A stretch of 64,000 nucleotides of DNA from Akkermansiaceae bacterium (GTDB taxonomy: Bacteria > Verrucomicrobiota > Verrucomicrobiia > Verrucomicrobiales > Akkermansiaceae), in contig CP059069.1 in assembly GCA_017798145.1 (NCBI GenBank), positions 3,395,226 to 3,459,225 on the forward strand, given 5' to 3'. The notes under the pieces are model-generated. The model was given only the letters and a program-made list of their open reading frames with translations, searched no databases and was not told where the DNA came from. The position numbers were made by a program, and so were the translations under genes. Positions 48,744-56,998 of this stretch are shown piece by piece (position 1 is the stretch's first letter; each line of letters begins with the position of its first letter).

Positions 48744-49871
48744 TCACTCCAGCTTGACGGCTTGGTCGACGAGATCAAGGAAGTCGTATCGATCCGGGAC
48801 GAGACCGTCCGCAGCGACTTCCCTGGCGAGGCCGAGCACCATGGTTTCATCGAGGGAGGCGGCATCCTCGCCCCGCAACCACAGGCCGAAGCCGCAGACG
48901 AGGGCGGCGAAGCGGGCGTCATCGGAAGGTTCCTGCTCCGGGTTGCGTAGCAGGGGGATGGACGGGGCGGGGGATCCATCGACGCTCCAGGCGAGTCGGC
49001 CGAGGTTTTCCGACCTGGAGTTCACCTCGAGCACAAGTAGCATCGTGGAGTTGGGGGACATGCGGGATGCGGCGGGGTTTGCGGCAGAGCCGGATGCGGG
49101 CGGGTATCCGAGGAGCTTGTGGGAAATGACCGATCCGGCATCAGCCTTGTATTCGACGGAAAGCGACCTTTCTCCGTCCTTTGCGCCGCGCACCTCGATG
49201 AGGATGAGGCTGCCGGAGGGTTTCCAAGGGCAGGGGATGATCTCCGCGCCGAGCTTGCAGCCGCCCTTCAGCGCCACGGCGGCGTTCGCCCTGAGGGGGA
49301 ATGCGTTGAGCATTTCCGGGACGCTGACCTCATCGGCGGAGGGTTTCCTGGATGCGATGCGCACCGCGGAGGAAATCTTGGCAAGGCTCTCCTTTCCGGC
49401 GCGCAGCGGGAGGCGGATCGCGCCAGCCGTGCCATCGCGGGGCACGGCATCCGGCATGGCGGAGGGTGGGGCGGCGTTGTTCGCGCTGTTGCCGCTGACG
49501 CCCTTGCCGCCGCCCTTGGTCGCAGGGATCTTGGTGAGGATGAAAATGCCCGCCGCGATCGCCGCTGCTGCGGCAAAGGGGACGACCCATGATTTCCGGG
49601 CTTTCCTGTGGGAGCCGAGCTGCACGACCTTGCCATTGCGCGCCGCCTCCTTCGCGGCGCGCCGGATGTTGTCGCGCTGGCGCGGCAGCAGCGTGTCCCT
49701 TCCCCCTCCGAGCAACCCGGTGAGCTGGGACTGCGCCTTCTCCGCCTCCGCGACAACCATGCGCAGCGAGGGATCGCCCGCGACGGCATGCTCGACCGCC
49801 AGCGCCTCCTCGGGCGGGAGTTCGCCGAGGATGTAAGCGGTGAGCCTTGGATCTTCCGTATGCAGTTTCAT
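48744..49871 (-). CDS. Anti-sigma-like membrane protein with DUF3520-type C-terminus, VWA domain absent
   Basis: A 375-residue single-pass protein. Residues 1-90 resemble an anti-sigma N-terminal domain (DPRLTAYILGELPPEEALAVEHAV), followed by one membrane helix (about 95-113) and a low-complexity linker. The C-terminal half resembles the end of YfbK-type proteins (NAFPLRANAA, SLSVEYKA, then RFAALVCGFGLWLRG...DFLDLVDQAVKLE), the DUF3520 region. In that family a von Willebrand A domain normally lies between these parts; here no MIDAS DxSxS motif is found. It starts one base after the sigma-factor stop codon, so the pair is surely coupled. Confidence 0.75.
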   Translation of the reverse strand: MKLHTEDPRLTAYILGELPPEEALAVEHAVAGDPSLRMVVAEAEKAQSQLTGLLGGGRDTLLPRQRDNIRRAAKEAARNGKVVQLGSHRKARKSWVVPFAAAAAIAAGIFILTKIPATKGGGKGVSGNSANNAAPPSAMPDAVPRDGTAGAIRLPLRAGKESLAKISSAVRIASRKPSADEVSVPEMLNAFPLRANAAVALKGGCKLGAEIIPCPWKPSGSLILIEVRGAKDGERSLSVEYKADAGSVISHKLLGYPPASGSAANPAASRMSPNSTMLLVLEVNSRSENLGRLAWSVDGSPAPSIPLLRNPEQEPSDDARFAALVCGFGLWLRGEDAASLDETMVLGLAREVAADGLVPDRYDFLDLVDQAVKLE

Positions 49872-49872
49872 A

Positions 49873-50388
49873 TCAAATCGCCTGTTTCTGTGGCAGCCAT
49901 TCGCGCAGCCTTTTCAATCCGGTGTGGATCAGGAAACCGATGTTCCCCTCCGTGAGGCCTGTGACGTCACGGATTTCCGAGTAACTCATGCCTTGCTGGA
50001 ATTTCAGCAAAATGACCTCCTTCTGGTTCTTTGCGAGCCTGTCCATGAAGCGCATGACATGGGCGAGCTGTTCGTCCCTGTCCGCCTGCTCGTCGGGAGC
50101 AGCCTCCACGCCCGCGACCCGCTGCCAGCGCAGCTCGTCGAGCGGCTCGATCCGCTTGTCCTTGCGCAGGACGTCGAGGCAGCGGTTCCGGCAAACGGTG
50201 AACAGCCAGCTCTTGAGGCTGTCGCGCACCTTTTCCGGATCCTGCTGGCAGAGCCGGATGAAGGTGTCCTGCACGACATCCCGAGAGCGGTCCAGATCAT
50301 GTAAAAAGGTTCTCGCATAGCCGATGAGCGCGGATTCGTGGTCCTCCACGGCCTTTTCTATGAACTCTTCGAAGTCGCAGGGATTCAT
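49873..50388 (-). CDS. ECF-type RNA polymerase sigma factor
   Basis: A 171-residue sigma-70 family factor with region 2 (GYARTFLHDLDRSRDVVQDTFIRL, then LKSWLFTVCRNRCLDVLRK) and region 4 (LAKNQKEVILLKFQQGMSYSEIRDVTGLTEGNIGFLIHTGLKRLREWL). The short linker and lack of region 1 and 3 make it an ECF sigma. It is first in a three-gene minus-strand cluster with the anti-sigma-like protein (1-bp gap) and the lectin pseudokinase (123 bp further). It probably responds to an envelope signal released through the partner protein. Confidence 0.93.
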   Translation of the reverse strand: MNPCDFEEFIEKAVEDHESALIGYARTFLHDLDRSRDVVQDTFIRLCQQDPEKVRDSLKSWLFTVCRNRCLDVLRKDKRIEPLDELRWQRVAGVEAAPDEQADRDEQLAHVMRFMDRLAKNQKEVILLKFQQGMSYSEIRDVTGLTEGNIGFLIHTGLKRLREWLPQKQAI

Positions 50389-50470
50389 CAGATCGGTCGG
50401 TTAGGAACCAGCGCACCCTGATGGAACGCGCAGGCCCCGGGGTTCATTAGGGAATTTTTTCCTGCCCATT

Positions 50471-51112
50471 TCATCGGATGAAATAGCCGAGGTGCTCCAG
50501 CTCAAGGGCGAGATCGACGTTGTTGACGGTCACTTCCGCAGGCACCTCAAGCATGATTGGGGAGAAGTTGAGGATCGCCTGGATGCCGCAGGCAACGAGG
50601 CGGTTGGTGACTTCCTGCGCGGTGCCGATGGGAACGCAGAGGATGGCGAGCTTCACCGAGTGCTCGGGCACGAAGGTCTCCAGGCTGGAAACGTCGTGAA
50701 CCGGGATGGAAAGCGCCCGGGCGCGGGCTTCGTCCGGCCTCGCATCGAAGGCGGCGATGACCTCGAAGCCCTCTTTCTGGAAACCCTGGTAGCGGAGCAG
50801 GGCTGAGCCGAGGTTCCCCGCACCCACCAGGATGACGGGCTGCAGGTGCTCGCGGCCCAGCGCCTCGCGGATTGTCGCGATGAGTACGTCGACGGGGTAG
50901 CCGAGGCCGCGTGTCCCGAACTGGCCGAAATACCCTAGGTCTTTGCGCAACTGGGAGGGCGTGACCCCGGCGGCCTTGGCAAGGGTCGTGGAACTGACCG
51001 TCTCCTGTCCGTTGTCGCTGAGCTTCTGAAGGCAGCGATGGTAGATGGAAAGCCGGTAGATCGCCTTTTTCGGGATATCCGTCCTGTCGGCTTTTCCGGT
51101 TTCGTCTTCCAC
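50471..51112 (-). CDS. rex: Redox-sensing transcriptional repressor Rex
   Basis: A 213-residue NADH/NAD+ sensor. The N-terminal winged helix (about 10-85) has AIYRLSIYHRCLQKL, SSTTLAKAAGVTPSQLRKDLGYFGQFGTRG. The C-terminal Rossmann domain has VGAGNLGSALL (NAD-binding), then AFDARPDEA and LAILCVPIGTAQEV. The GTG at 51112 gives the family's usual length; the frame continues upstream into the E2 gene without a plausible start. It lies 11 bp downstream of the E2 gene in the 2-oxo acid dehydrogenase operon, so redox feedback on that operon is plausible, though no Rex operator was identified. Confidence 0.92.
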   Translation of the reverse strand: MEDETGKADRTDIPKKAIYRLSIYHRCLQKLSDNGQETVSSTTLAKAAGVTPSQLRKDLGYFGQFGTRGLGYPVDVLIATIREALGREHLQPVILVGAGNLGSALLRYQGFQKEGFEVIAAFDARPDEARARALSIPVHDVSSLETFVPEHSVKLAILCVPIGTAQEVTNRLVACGIQAILNFSPIMLEVPAEVTVNNVDLALELEHLGYFIR

Positions 51113-51123
51113 GCTTGTTTGTG

Positions 51124-52356
51124 TTAGAGGCTCTCGGGCCGCTGAAGCAGGTCCGATACGCGCTTGAGAAGCACCCCCGCCCCGCCACCGTCCACAACCC
51201 GGTGGTCGAAGGTCAGCAGCAGCTCCGCCTCGGTGGCCGGGATGAAGGTCTCCACCTGCTCGCTCCACACCGGCTTTTTCCTGCCCGCACCGATCCCGAG
51301 GATGAGGGTCTCGTTGGGCAGCGGGATGGGCGTGCCGGTGGTCAGCCCGAAGGTGCCGAAATTGGTCACGGTCGCGATCCCTCCGCGCGAGTCCTCCTCG
51401 GTGAGGCGGCGGCGTCGGGCGCGATCCACGAGGTCGTCATACTCGGCGACCAAATCCGCAAGCGATTTCTCATCGACTTTCCGGATCGTGGGAACGACCA
51501 CCCCGTCCTCCACCTGCACCGCCACGCCGATGTCAAAGGAGCGCGGGTGCACCACCTTTTCGCCGATCAGGTAACCGGCGGTCATCGGCTGCTCCTTGAG
51601 CGCCAGGGCGAGGGCGCGAAGCAGGTAAAGCGTCATGCCCGGCTTGGGTGATTGGGCGCGGCGGTGGTCTAGCAAGCGATCCAAAAGCACAGGCATGCCC
51701 ACGGTGGCGAGCGGTCTTGTCCAGCTGCGCCGCATCGCATCGGCCACGGCCATGCGCATCGGCGAGGCGGGGACGCTGGGCCACGACTCGAGGTAATCGA
51801 GGAAACGCTCGAGATCTTCCACCGTGACACGGCCACCCGCACCGGTTCCGGCGACTGCGGAAATGTCCGCTTCGCGCAGCCCCATGTCGTCCATTCGTGC
51901 GCGCATCCTCGGGGAAATGTAGTGGGCGCCCATGATCCCGGTAGGCACCGGCAGCCCTTTGACGCTGGGGATGATGCTCGGATCCTCCTCGTAGGAATCC
52001 CCGTCGAGCGCGAAGTGCAGGTTCTCCTCATCGCCGGATTTCTGTTCCGGCTGCGGATCGCGCTTCGCCTCCAGGGATTCCGTGGTATCGACCCCAGTCC
52101 TCGCGACCTCCTCCTCAGTGACTTCCAGCATGCCCAGGAGGGAACCGACGGAGTAGGAAACGCCTTCCACCGCACGGATCTCGGAAACGATGCCGTCGCA
52201 CAGCGTGGTCACGCCCATCACCGCCTTGTTGGTCTCCACCTCGATGATTTCCTGATCCGTCCGGACGGCATCCCCCACCTGCACGCCGAGGCGGATCACG
52301 GTCGCTTCGGCGATGGATTCTCCGAGCTGGGGCATCAGAATGGGGACGGTCGGCAT
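51124..52356 (-). CDS. 2-oxo acid dehydrogenase E2 (dihydrolipoamide acyltransferase)
   Basis: A 410-residue E2 core enzyme. Residues 1-78 are one lipoyl domain (MPQLGESIAEATV; the lipoylated Lys is in VETNKAVMG). Then comes an acidic linker, a peripheral-subunit-binding domain at about 155-195 (YISPRMRARMDDMGLREADISAVAGTG) and the catalytic domain to the end, with TFDHRVVDGGGAG providing the active His and Asp. It joins E1 alpha/beta as part of a pyruvate or branched-chain 2-oxo acid complex; no E3 gene is in the window. It starts 11 bp after the E1 beta stop. Confidence 0.9.
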   Translation of the reverse strand: MPTVPILMPQLGESIAEATVIRLGVQVGDAVRTDQEIIEVETNKAVMGVTTLCDGIVSEIRAVEGVSYSVGSLLGMLEVTEEEVARTGVDTTESLEAKRDPQPEQKSGDEENLHFALDGDSYEEDPSIIPSVKGLPVPTGIMGAHYISPRMRARMDDMGLREADISAVAGTGAGGRVTVEDLERFLDYLESWPSVPASPMRMAVADAMRRSWTRPLATVGMPVLLDRLLDHRRAQSPKPGMTLYLLRALALALKEQPMTAGYLIGEKVVHPRSFDIGVAVQVEDGVVVPTIRKVDEKSLADLVAEYDDLVDRARRRRLTEEDSRGGIATVTNFGTFGLTTGTPIPLPNETLILGIGAGRKKPVWSEQVETFIPATEAELLLTFDHRVVDGGGAGVLLKRVSDLLQRPESL

Positions 52357-52367
52357 GATCTTGGGGG

Positions 52368-53333
52368 TCAGAAGGATAGGAGTTTTCTCAGGGCATCGCA
52401 AATCGACTCCGGGGTCGGCCTGTGGGCTGCCCAGAGCTTGGGGTGGTAGGGCACGGGGGTGTCGCGGGCGTTGAGCCGCTGCGGCGGTGCGTCCAAGAGA
52501 TGGAAGCCTTCCTCGGTCACTTTCGCCACCACCTCTGCCGTAACGCCGCCCCATGGGAAAGCCTCGCCAATGGCGAGCAAACGCCCCGTCCGCGCCACGG
52601 ATGCCAATACGGTATCGAGATCCAGGGGCTTCACCGAGCGCAGATCCACCACCTCGATTTCCCAGCCATCCGCCTGCAGGCGATCCGCAGCCCGCACCGC
52701 CTCATGCACCATCGCGCTGTAGGTGACGACCGATGCGTGTTTTCCGGGTCGCGCGATTCGCGCCCGCCCGATGGGGAGGTGCTCGCCGTTGATCGCCTTG
52801 GATTTCAGCCAGCGGTAGAGGAACTTGTGCTCGCAGTAGATCACAGGGTCATCGAGCTTCACCGAGTCGATGAGCATGTGGTAGGCGTCGGAAACGGTCG
52901 CCGGCGTGACCACCACCAGACCCGGATATTGCGCGTAGATCCCCTCCATGCTCTGGCTATGGAAGGGACCCGAGCCCGGGGTGCCGCCGGAGGGCAGGCG
53001 CACGGTGATCGGAATGGGCATCCCTGTGCGGTAAAAATGCGTCGCCGCCTGGTTGACGATCTGGTTGAAGGCGATCGAAGAGAAATCCGCGAACTGCATC
53101 TCCACAATGGGTCGCATGCCTTCGATGGCCGCGCCGACGGCAAGGCCTATCATCGCATCCTCTGAGATCGGGCTGTCGAAAACCCTGTTTGGAAAGGCAT
53201 CCGAAAGCCCCTTGGTCGCCTTGAAAGCCCCCCCGAAATTCGAGATGTCCTGGCCGTAGAGGAAGACCCTGGGATCCTCGCGCAGCAAGGTTTCCTGCGC
53301 CTCGCGGATTGCATCGATGTAAGTCACGCTCAC
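52368..53333 (-). CDS. 2-oxo acid dehydrogenase E1 component, beta subunit
   Basis: A 321-residue transketolase-like beta subunit that completes the ThDP site with E1 alpha. Marks are YIDAIREAQETLLREDPRVFLYGQD at the start, FDSPISEDAMIGLAVGAAI with the ThDP Glu, FADF, PSGGTPGSGPFHSQS and the C-terminal VDLRSVKPLDLDTVLASV. The GTG at 53333 overlaps the E1 alpha stop (GTGA); a second GTG at 53327 is the alternative. The alpha2-beta2 architecture is that of pyruvate, branched-chain or acetoin dehydrogenases; the substrate is not decided by sequence. Confidence 0.9.
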   Translation of the reverse strand: MSVTYIDAIREAQETLLREDPRVFLYGQDISNFGGAFKATKGLSDAFPNRVFDSPISEDAMIGLAVGAAIEGMRPIVEMQFADFSSIAFNQIVNQAATHFYRTGMPIPITVRLPSGGTPGSGPFHSQSMEGIYAQYPGLVVVTPATVSDAYHMLIDSVKLDDPVIYCEHKFLYRWLKSKAINGEHLPIGRARIARPGKHASVVTYSAMVHEAVRAADRLQADGWEIEVVDLRSVKPLDLDTVLASVARTGRLLAIGEAFPWGGVTAEVVAKVTEEGFHLLDAPPQRLNARDTPVPYHPKLWAAHRPTPESICDALRKLLSF

Positions 53334-54322
53334 GGTGCCGGGATGGGGAAACGGGTTGATAATGCGGTCCAGTTTTCCCTGTAGGGATCCGGCACCGGTT
53401 CCTGCTGCGCCTGCGCCACCGCTTTCTGCACCTCCTCGGCGGCCTCTTCCTGCCATGACATCAGTTCATCCACAGTTGCGTATCCGCCCTCGGCCAGTTG
53501 CCGCATCGCCACCTCGATGCAGTCCCGCCCATAGTGCCCGCCTTTCGCGGAATCCGGCACATACGATCCGTCGTCGTGCTCTCCGTGGCCGCTGAGCCGC
53601 AGCAAATGGGCGACGACCATCTGCGGCCCCTCGCCTTCCCTGGCCTTCCTGACCGCGCCGCCGATCACCTCCGCGCAGGCCAGCAGATCGGTGCCATCCA
53701 CCGAGTGCCCGCCGAAACCGTATCCCTTCGCCCGCTCGACCAGATCCGCACACGCGAACTGGCGGTGGTTCGGGGTGGAGTAGGCGAACTGGTTGTTTGC
53801 CACCACCACCACCATGGGCAGGTTTTCCACCGCTGCGGTGTTCATACCCTCGTGGAAAGCCCCGGTCGAGGTCGCGCCGTCGCCGACCGTGGTCGCGCCC
53901 ACGCAGCCATCGAGGCAGCCTTTCAGCCGTTTCGCGAAAAGCATGCCCGCGATCAACGGCACCTGGGCGCCGAGGTGGGAAATCATGGCGGGCATGCCCA
54001 TCTCCGGCCTGCCGCGATGGATGTTCCCGTCGCGCCCTTTCATCGGCCCCTCGACGGAGCCGAGGTAGGTGCGGGTGCAATCGATCATCGGCTCGCCGAA
54101 GGCCGTCCTCCCCGCCTGATCCCGGATCAGCGGCGCGAAGCAATCCTTCCCCTGGATCAGCGAGGCTCCGAGCGTCGCGCTCACCGCCTCCTGGCCGCGC
54201 CCGAGATAGACGCCGCCTACGATCTTCCCGGCCTTGTAGAGGCTGGAGAGCTTGTTTTCCAAAATCCTCGCCCGCAACATCGCCCGGAACGATTCGCGCA
54301 GGTAATCCTTCCGGGGAGACAT
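53330..54322 (-). CDS. 2-oxo acid dehydrogenase E1 component, alpha subunit
   Basis: A 330-residue ThDP-binding subunit. The ThDP/Mg motif is GDGATSTGAFHEGMNTAAVENLPMVVVVANNQFAYST, running from GDG to NN. Upstream YLGRGQEAVSATLG and the HRGRPEMGMPAMISHLGAQVP segment fit the family. RLSGHGEHDD matches the regulatory/substrate region of E1 alpha proteins. The start at 54322 (MSPRKDYL) is chosen because the 29 upstream codons of open frame do not look like the family. It is first of the operon E1 alpha, E1 beta, E2, rex. Confidence 0.92.
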   Translation of the reverse strand: MSPRKDYLRESFRAMLRARILENKLSSLYKAGKIVGGVYLGRGQEAVSATLGASLIQGKDCFAPLIRDQAGRTAFGEPMIDCTRTYLGSVEGPMKGRDGNIHRGRPEMGMPAMISHLGAQVPLIAGMLFAKRLKGCLDGCVGATTVGDGATSTGAFHEGMNTAAVENLPMVVVVANNQFAYSTPNHRQFACADLVERAKGYGFGGHSVDGTDLLACAEVIGGAVRKAREGEGPQMVVAHLLRLSGHGEHDDGSYVPDSAKGGHYGRDCIEVAMRQLAEGGYATVDELMSWQEEAAEEVQKAVAQAQQEPVPDPYRENWTALSTRFPIPAP

Positions 54323-54569
54323 CGCGGCAACGTTTGTTATCTCTTCTGCGAAGGGCACGCACGAGGCTATGCCGCCGCAAGCCTTCCCTGCAACCGCTTT
54401 CCTCTGCATCCTGACCGCAAACCCCGCCTAGCCTTGGGCCGCCTTGCGGAAGCATCCCTTCACCTGCCCGCCAATGAGCTCCATGGGAACCCCGTGGCTG
54501 GCGCCCGGACAGATCCGCCCGGCGCGGGAAGCCCCAGTCCACTGCCCCCTTGCAGGCGCGATTTCCAAA

Positions 54570-55064
54570 TCACGGTTCCTCTCTCTCCAGCCCGTGCGAC
54601 AGCCGGATCGCATACAGCAGGGGAAAAATGCAGAACACGCCGAATGCGCAGTCGATCATCTGCCAATAGAAAGGGATGCCACGTATCGGCCCGCAGATCA
54701 GTGCCAGGGGAATGACGAGCACGCAGGCGGCCACGCCGATGTGCAGCACACCCCGGTAACGCACCGGCTCCCGGTATGGGAGGATGAAAAACAGCGCGAT
54801 CACGATGTGACCGAAGGCCAGCCAATCCGTCCCATAGGCGATGAACGGATAGGCCGCGTAGGTGACATCCAGCCCCTCCCTGACTTTCAGGATCCACGCT
54901 GTCAGGCCGGAGTAATTCGCGGGATTCAGGTCCGCCGAATTCCCCGTGAAAACAGCGGCCAGGAAATTCAGCTCGGTGAGCAGGGGGAAGGCCGTCACCC
55001 CGCTGACCACCAGCCCGAGGATCACGAATGCAATGACGATGCGGAATTTGCTGAGCATGTGCAT
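54570..55064 (-). CDS. Small integral membrane protein of unknown function
   Basis: A 164-residue protein with about four membrane helices (IVIAFVILGLVVSG near the N-terminus, then FGHIVIALFFIL, LHIGVAACVLVIPLAL, FCIFPLLYAIRL). A soluble loop after helix 1 contains LNPANYSGL. No family is recognised. It begins 10 bp after the malate dehydrogenase stop, so they are likely cotranscribed. An ATG two codons inside is an equally possible start. The 247 bp to E1 alpha hold no recognised gene. Confidence 0.7.
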   Translation of the reverse strand: MHMLSKFRIVIAFVILGLVVSGVTAFPLLTELNFLAAVFTGNSADLNPANYSGLTAWILKVREGLDVTYAAYPFIAYGTDWLAFGHIVIALFFILPYREPVRYRGVLHIGVAACVLVIPLALICGPIRGIPFYWQMIDCAFGVFCIFPLLYAIRLSHGLEREEP

Positions 55065-55074
55065 CGACCCCGCG

Positions 55075-56064
55075 CTAGGCCGGGATCAGATCCTTGACCG
55101 CGTCCCTTTCCTCAAGCAGCTCATTGATCGTCGCATCGATCTTGCCTTGGGAGAATTCGCTGACCGGCACACCCTGGACAACCTCCCATGAGCCATCCGC
55201 CTTGGTGCGGATCGGCATCGAGGCCATGATGCCTTTCTCGATTCCATAGGATCCGTCCGAGCAGACGGCGACGGAGTGCCAGTCGCCTTCCCGGGTCGGC
55301 GTGATGAGGCTTTTCACCGTGTCCATGGCGGCGTTTGCGGCGGAAGCCGCGGAGGAGGCGCCGCGTGCCGCGATGATGGCCGCGCCGCGCTGCTGGACGG
55401 TCTTGATGAACTCGCCCTCCAGCCACCCCTTGTCGGTGATGACCTCGGTGGCAGGCTTGCCGTTGATCTTGGCGTTGGTGAAATCGGGATACTGGGTTGC
55501 GGAATGGTTGCCCCATATGCAGAGGTTCGTGACCTCGGAGCAATGCGCCCCGGCCTTCGCGGCGAGCTGGCTTTTCGCACGGTTCTCATCCAGCCGTGTC
55601 ATGGCAAAGAAGCGGTCGGAAGGAACGCCCGCCGCATTGCTCATTGCGATCAGTGCGTTGGTGTTGCACGGGTTTCCGACGACCAAAACCCTCACGTCCT
55701 TCGCAGCGACACGTGCGATCGCCTGTCCCTGGCCGGTGAAAATCTTGCCGTTGATGCCGAGCAGATCGGCACGCTCCATCCCCGCCTTGCGCGGCACGGA
55801 ACCTACCAGCAAGGCCCAATTTGCGTCCTTGAAGCCCTCGTCGAGATCCGTGGTGGCCACAACTTCCCTGAGCAGCGGGAAGGCGCAGTCATCCAGCTCC
55901 ATGACCACTCCTTTCAGCGCGGGCAGGCCCGGCTCGATCTCGATGAGGCGCAGATTGACAGGCTGGTCATCGCCGAAGACGAAACCCGAGGCGATTCGGA
56001 ACAGGAGTGCGTAGCCGATCTGGCCAGCGGCTCCGGTGATGGAAACTGTGATTGGTGCTTTCAT
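55075..56064 (-). CDS. mdh: Malate dehydrogenase
   Basis: A 329-residue NAD-dependent enzyme interconverting malate and oxaloacetate. The Rossmann start is [19 protein letters not shown]. The substrate and catalytic residues are in [15 protein letters not shown] (Arg), [14 protein letters not shown] (Asp/Arg) and [16 protein letters not shown] (active His). GYALL and the 329-residue length place it in the cytosolic-type MDH group used by many bacteria. It lies upstream of a small membrane protein and near the 2-oxo acid dehydrogenase genes, consistent with central metabolism. Confidence 0.95.
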   Translation of the reverse strand: MKAPITVSITGAAGQIGYALLFRIASGFVFGDDQPVNLRLIEIEPGLPALKGVVMELDDCAFPLLREVVATTDLDEGFKDANWALLVGSVPRKAGMERADLLGINGKIFTGQGQAIARVAAKDVRVLVVGNPCNTNALIAMSNAAGVPSDRFFAMTRLDENRAKSQLAAKAGAHCSEVTNLCIWGNHSATQYPDFTNAKINGKPATEVITDKGWLEGEFIKTVQQRGAAIIAARGASSAASAANAAMDTVKSLITPTREGDWHSVAVCSDGSYGIEKGIMASMPIRTKADGSWEVVQGVPVSEFSQGKIDATINELLEERDAVKDLIPA

Positions 56065-56203
56065 GGTTGTGTGGTTGGGAAAAAAATTTACGGGCGAATG
56101 CTACGCCCGCCCCCTTTGCGCTGGCTAGGCGAATCTGGCCTTTTCCTACGCAGGGTTTACCGGGGCGGCTTCATGGCGCCGGCGAGCGGCCGCCGTCATG
56201 CCC

Positions 56204-56998
56204 TCAGGCCAGCCGGAACGGCTCCGCGATCTCGAACCACGGCGTGACCTCCGCCTGGGTGGCGCAGTGCAGGGCGGTGGCGGTGTGACCCATTTCCGCA
56301 AGGCAGTTTGCGAAGCGGGCGGTCGCTTTTTCCGGGCAGTTGCAATCCGAGCTGAGGTGGCCGAAGACGATCTGGAGCAGATCCGCATGGGAAATTTCCC
56401 GCAGCAAGGCCTCGACCTGGACGTTGGAAAGGTGGCCGTGGCGGGAGGAAATGCGCTGCTTGATGGACCACGGGCGCTTGGTGTCGGCCTCTAACAGATC
56501 ATCGTCGTAGTTCGCCTCCACAAACAGCGCGGCAAGACCCCGCAGGTGGTGGATCATGCCTGAGGTGACGTGACCCGCATCGGAGACCAGGCCGAAGCGC
56601 AGGCCCCGGCTATCGACCACGAAGCCGACGGGATCTACCGCATCATGCTGGATGGAGAAGGACTGCACGGCGAGGTGATCGATGGCGAACGCCTGTCCGG
56701 CCACGAAGGTTTTCCAGGTCGCCTCAAAACCCTGTTCGCGGACGACGAAAGCGGTCTCGGCGGTGGCATAGATGGGCGTCGGGTGTTTCCTGAGGAAATG
56801 TTTCAGGCCGCGTATGTGGTCGCCGTGCTCGTGGGTGAGGAGGATTCCGGAAAGGGAGGCGGGGTCAATGCCGAGGGATTCGAGGCGGAGGCAAAGCTGT
56901 TTCGCGGACAGCCCGGCATCGATGAGGATGCGGGTGGAGCCGCACTCGAGGATGGTGGAATTCCCGGCGGAGCCGGAGCCTAGGACTGCGAATTTCAC
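56204..56998 (-). CDS. MBL-fold metallo-hydrolase, YycJ/WalJ-like
   Basis: A 264-residue cytoplasmic metallo-beta-lactamase-fold hydrolase. Marks are the opening VLGSGSAGNSTILE, the metal motif THEHGDH (about 63-69), LVSDAGHVTSG, FVEANYDDDLL and FGHLSSDCN. This matches the YycJ/WalJ group, a predicted nuclease/hydrolase. The GTG at 56998 overlaps the cysS stop (GTGA), which also explains why no ATG is found at the expected N-terminus. Translationally coupled to cysS. Confidence 0.88.
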   Translation of the reverse strand: MKFAVLGSGSAGNSTILECGSTRILIDAGLSAKQLCLRLESLGIDPASLSGILLTHEHGDHIRGLKHFLRKHPTPIYATAETAFVVREQGFEATWKTFVAGQAFAIDHLAVQSFSIQHDAVDPVGFVVDSRGLRFGLVSDAGHVTSGMIHHLRGLAALFVEANYDDDLLEADTKRPWSIKQRISSRHGHLSNVQVEALLREISHADLLQIVFGHLSSDCNCPEKATARFANCLAEMGHTATALHCATQAEVTPWFEIAEPFRLA

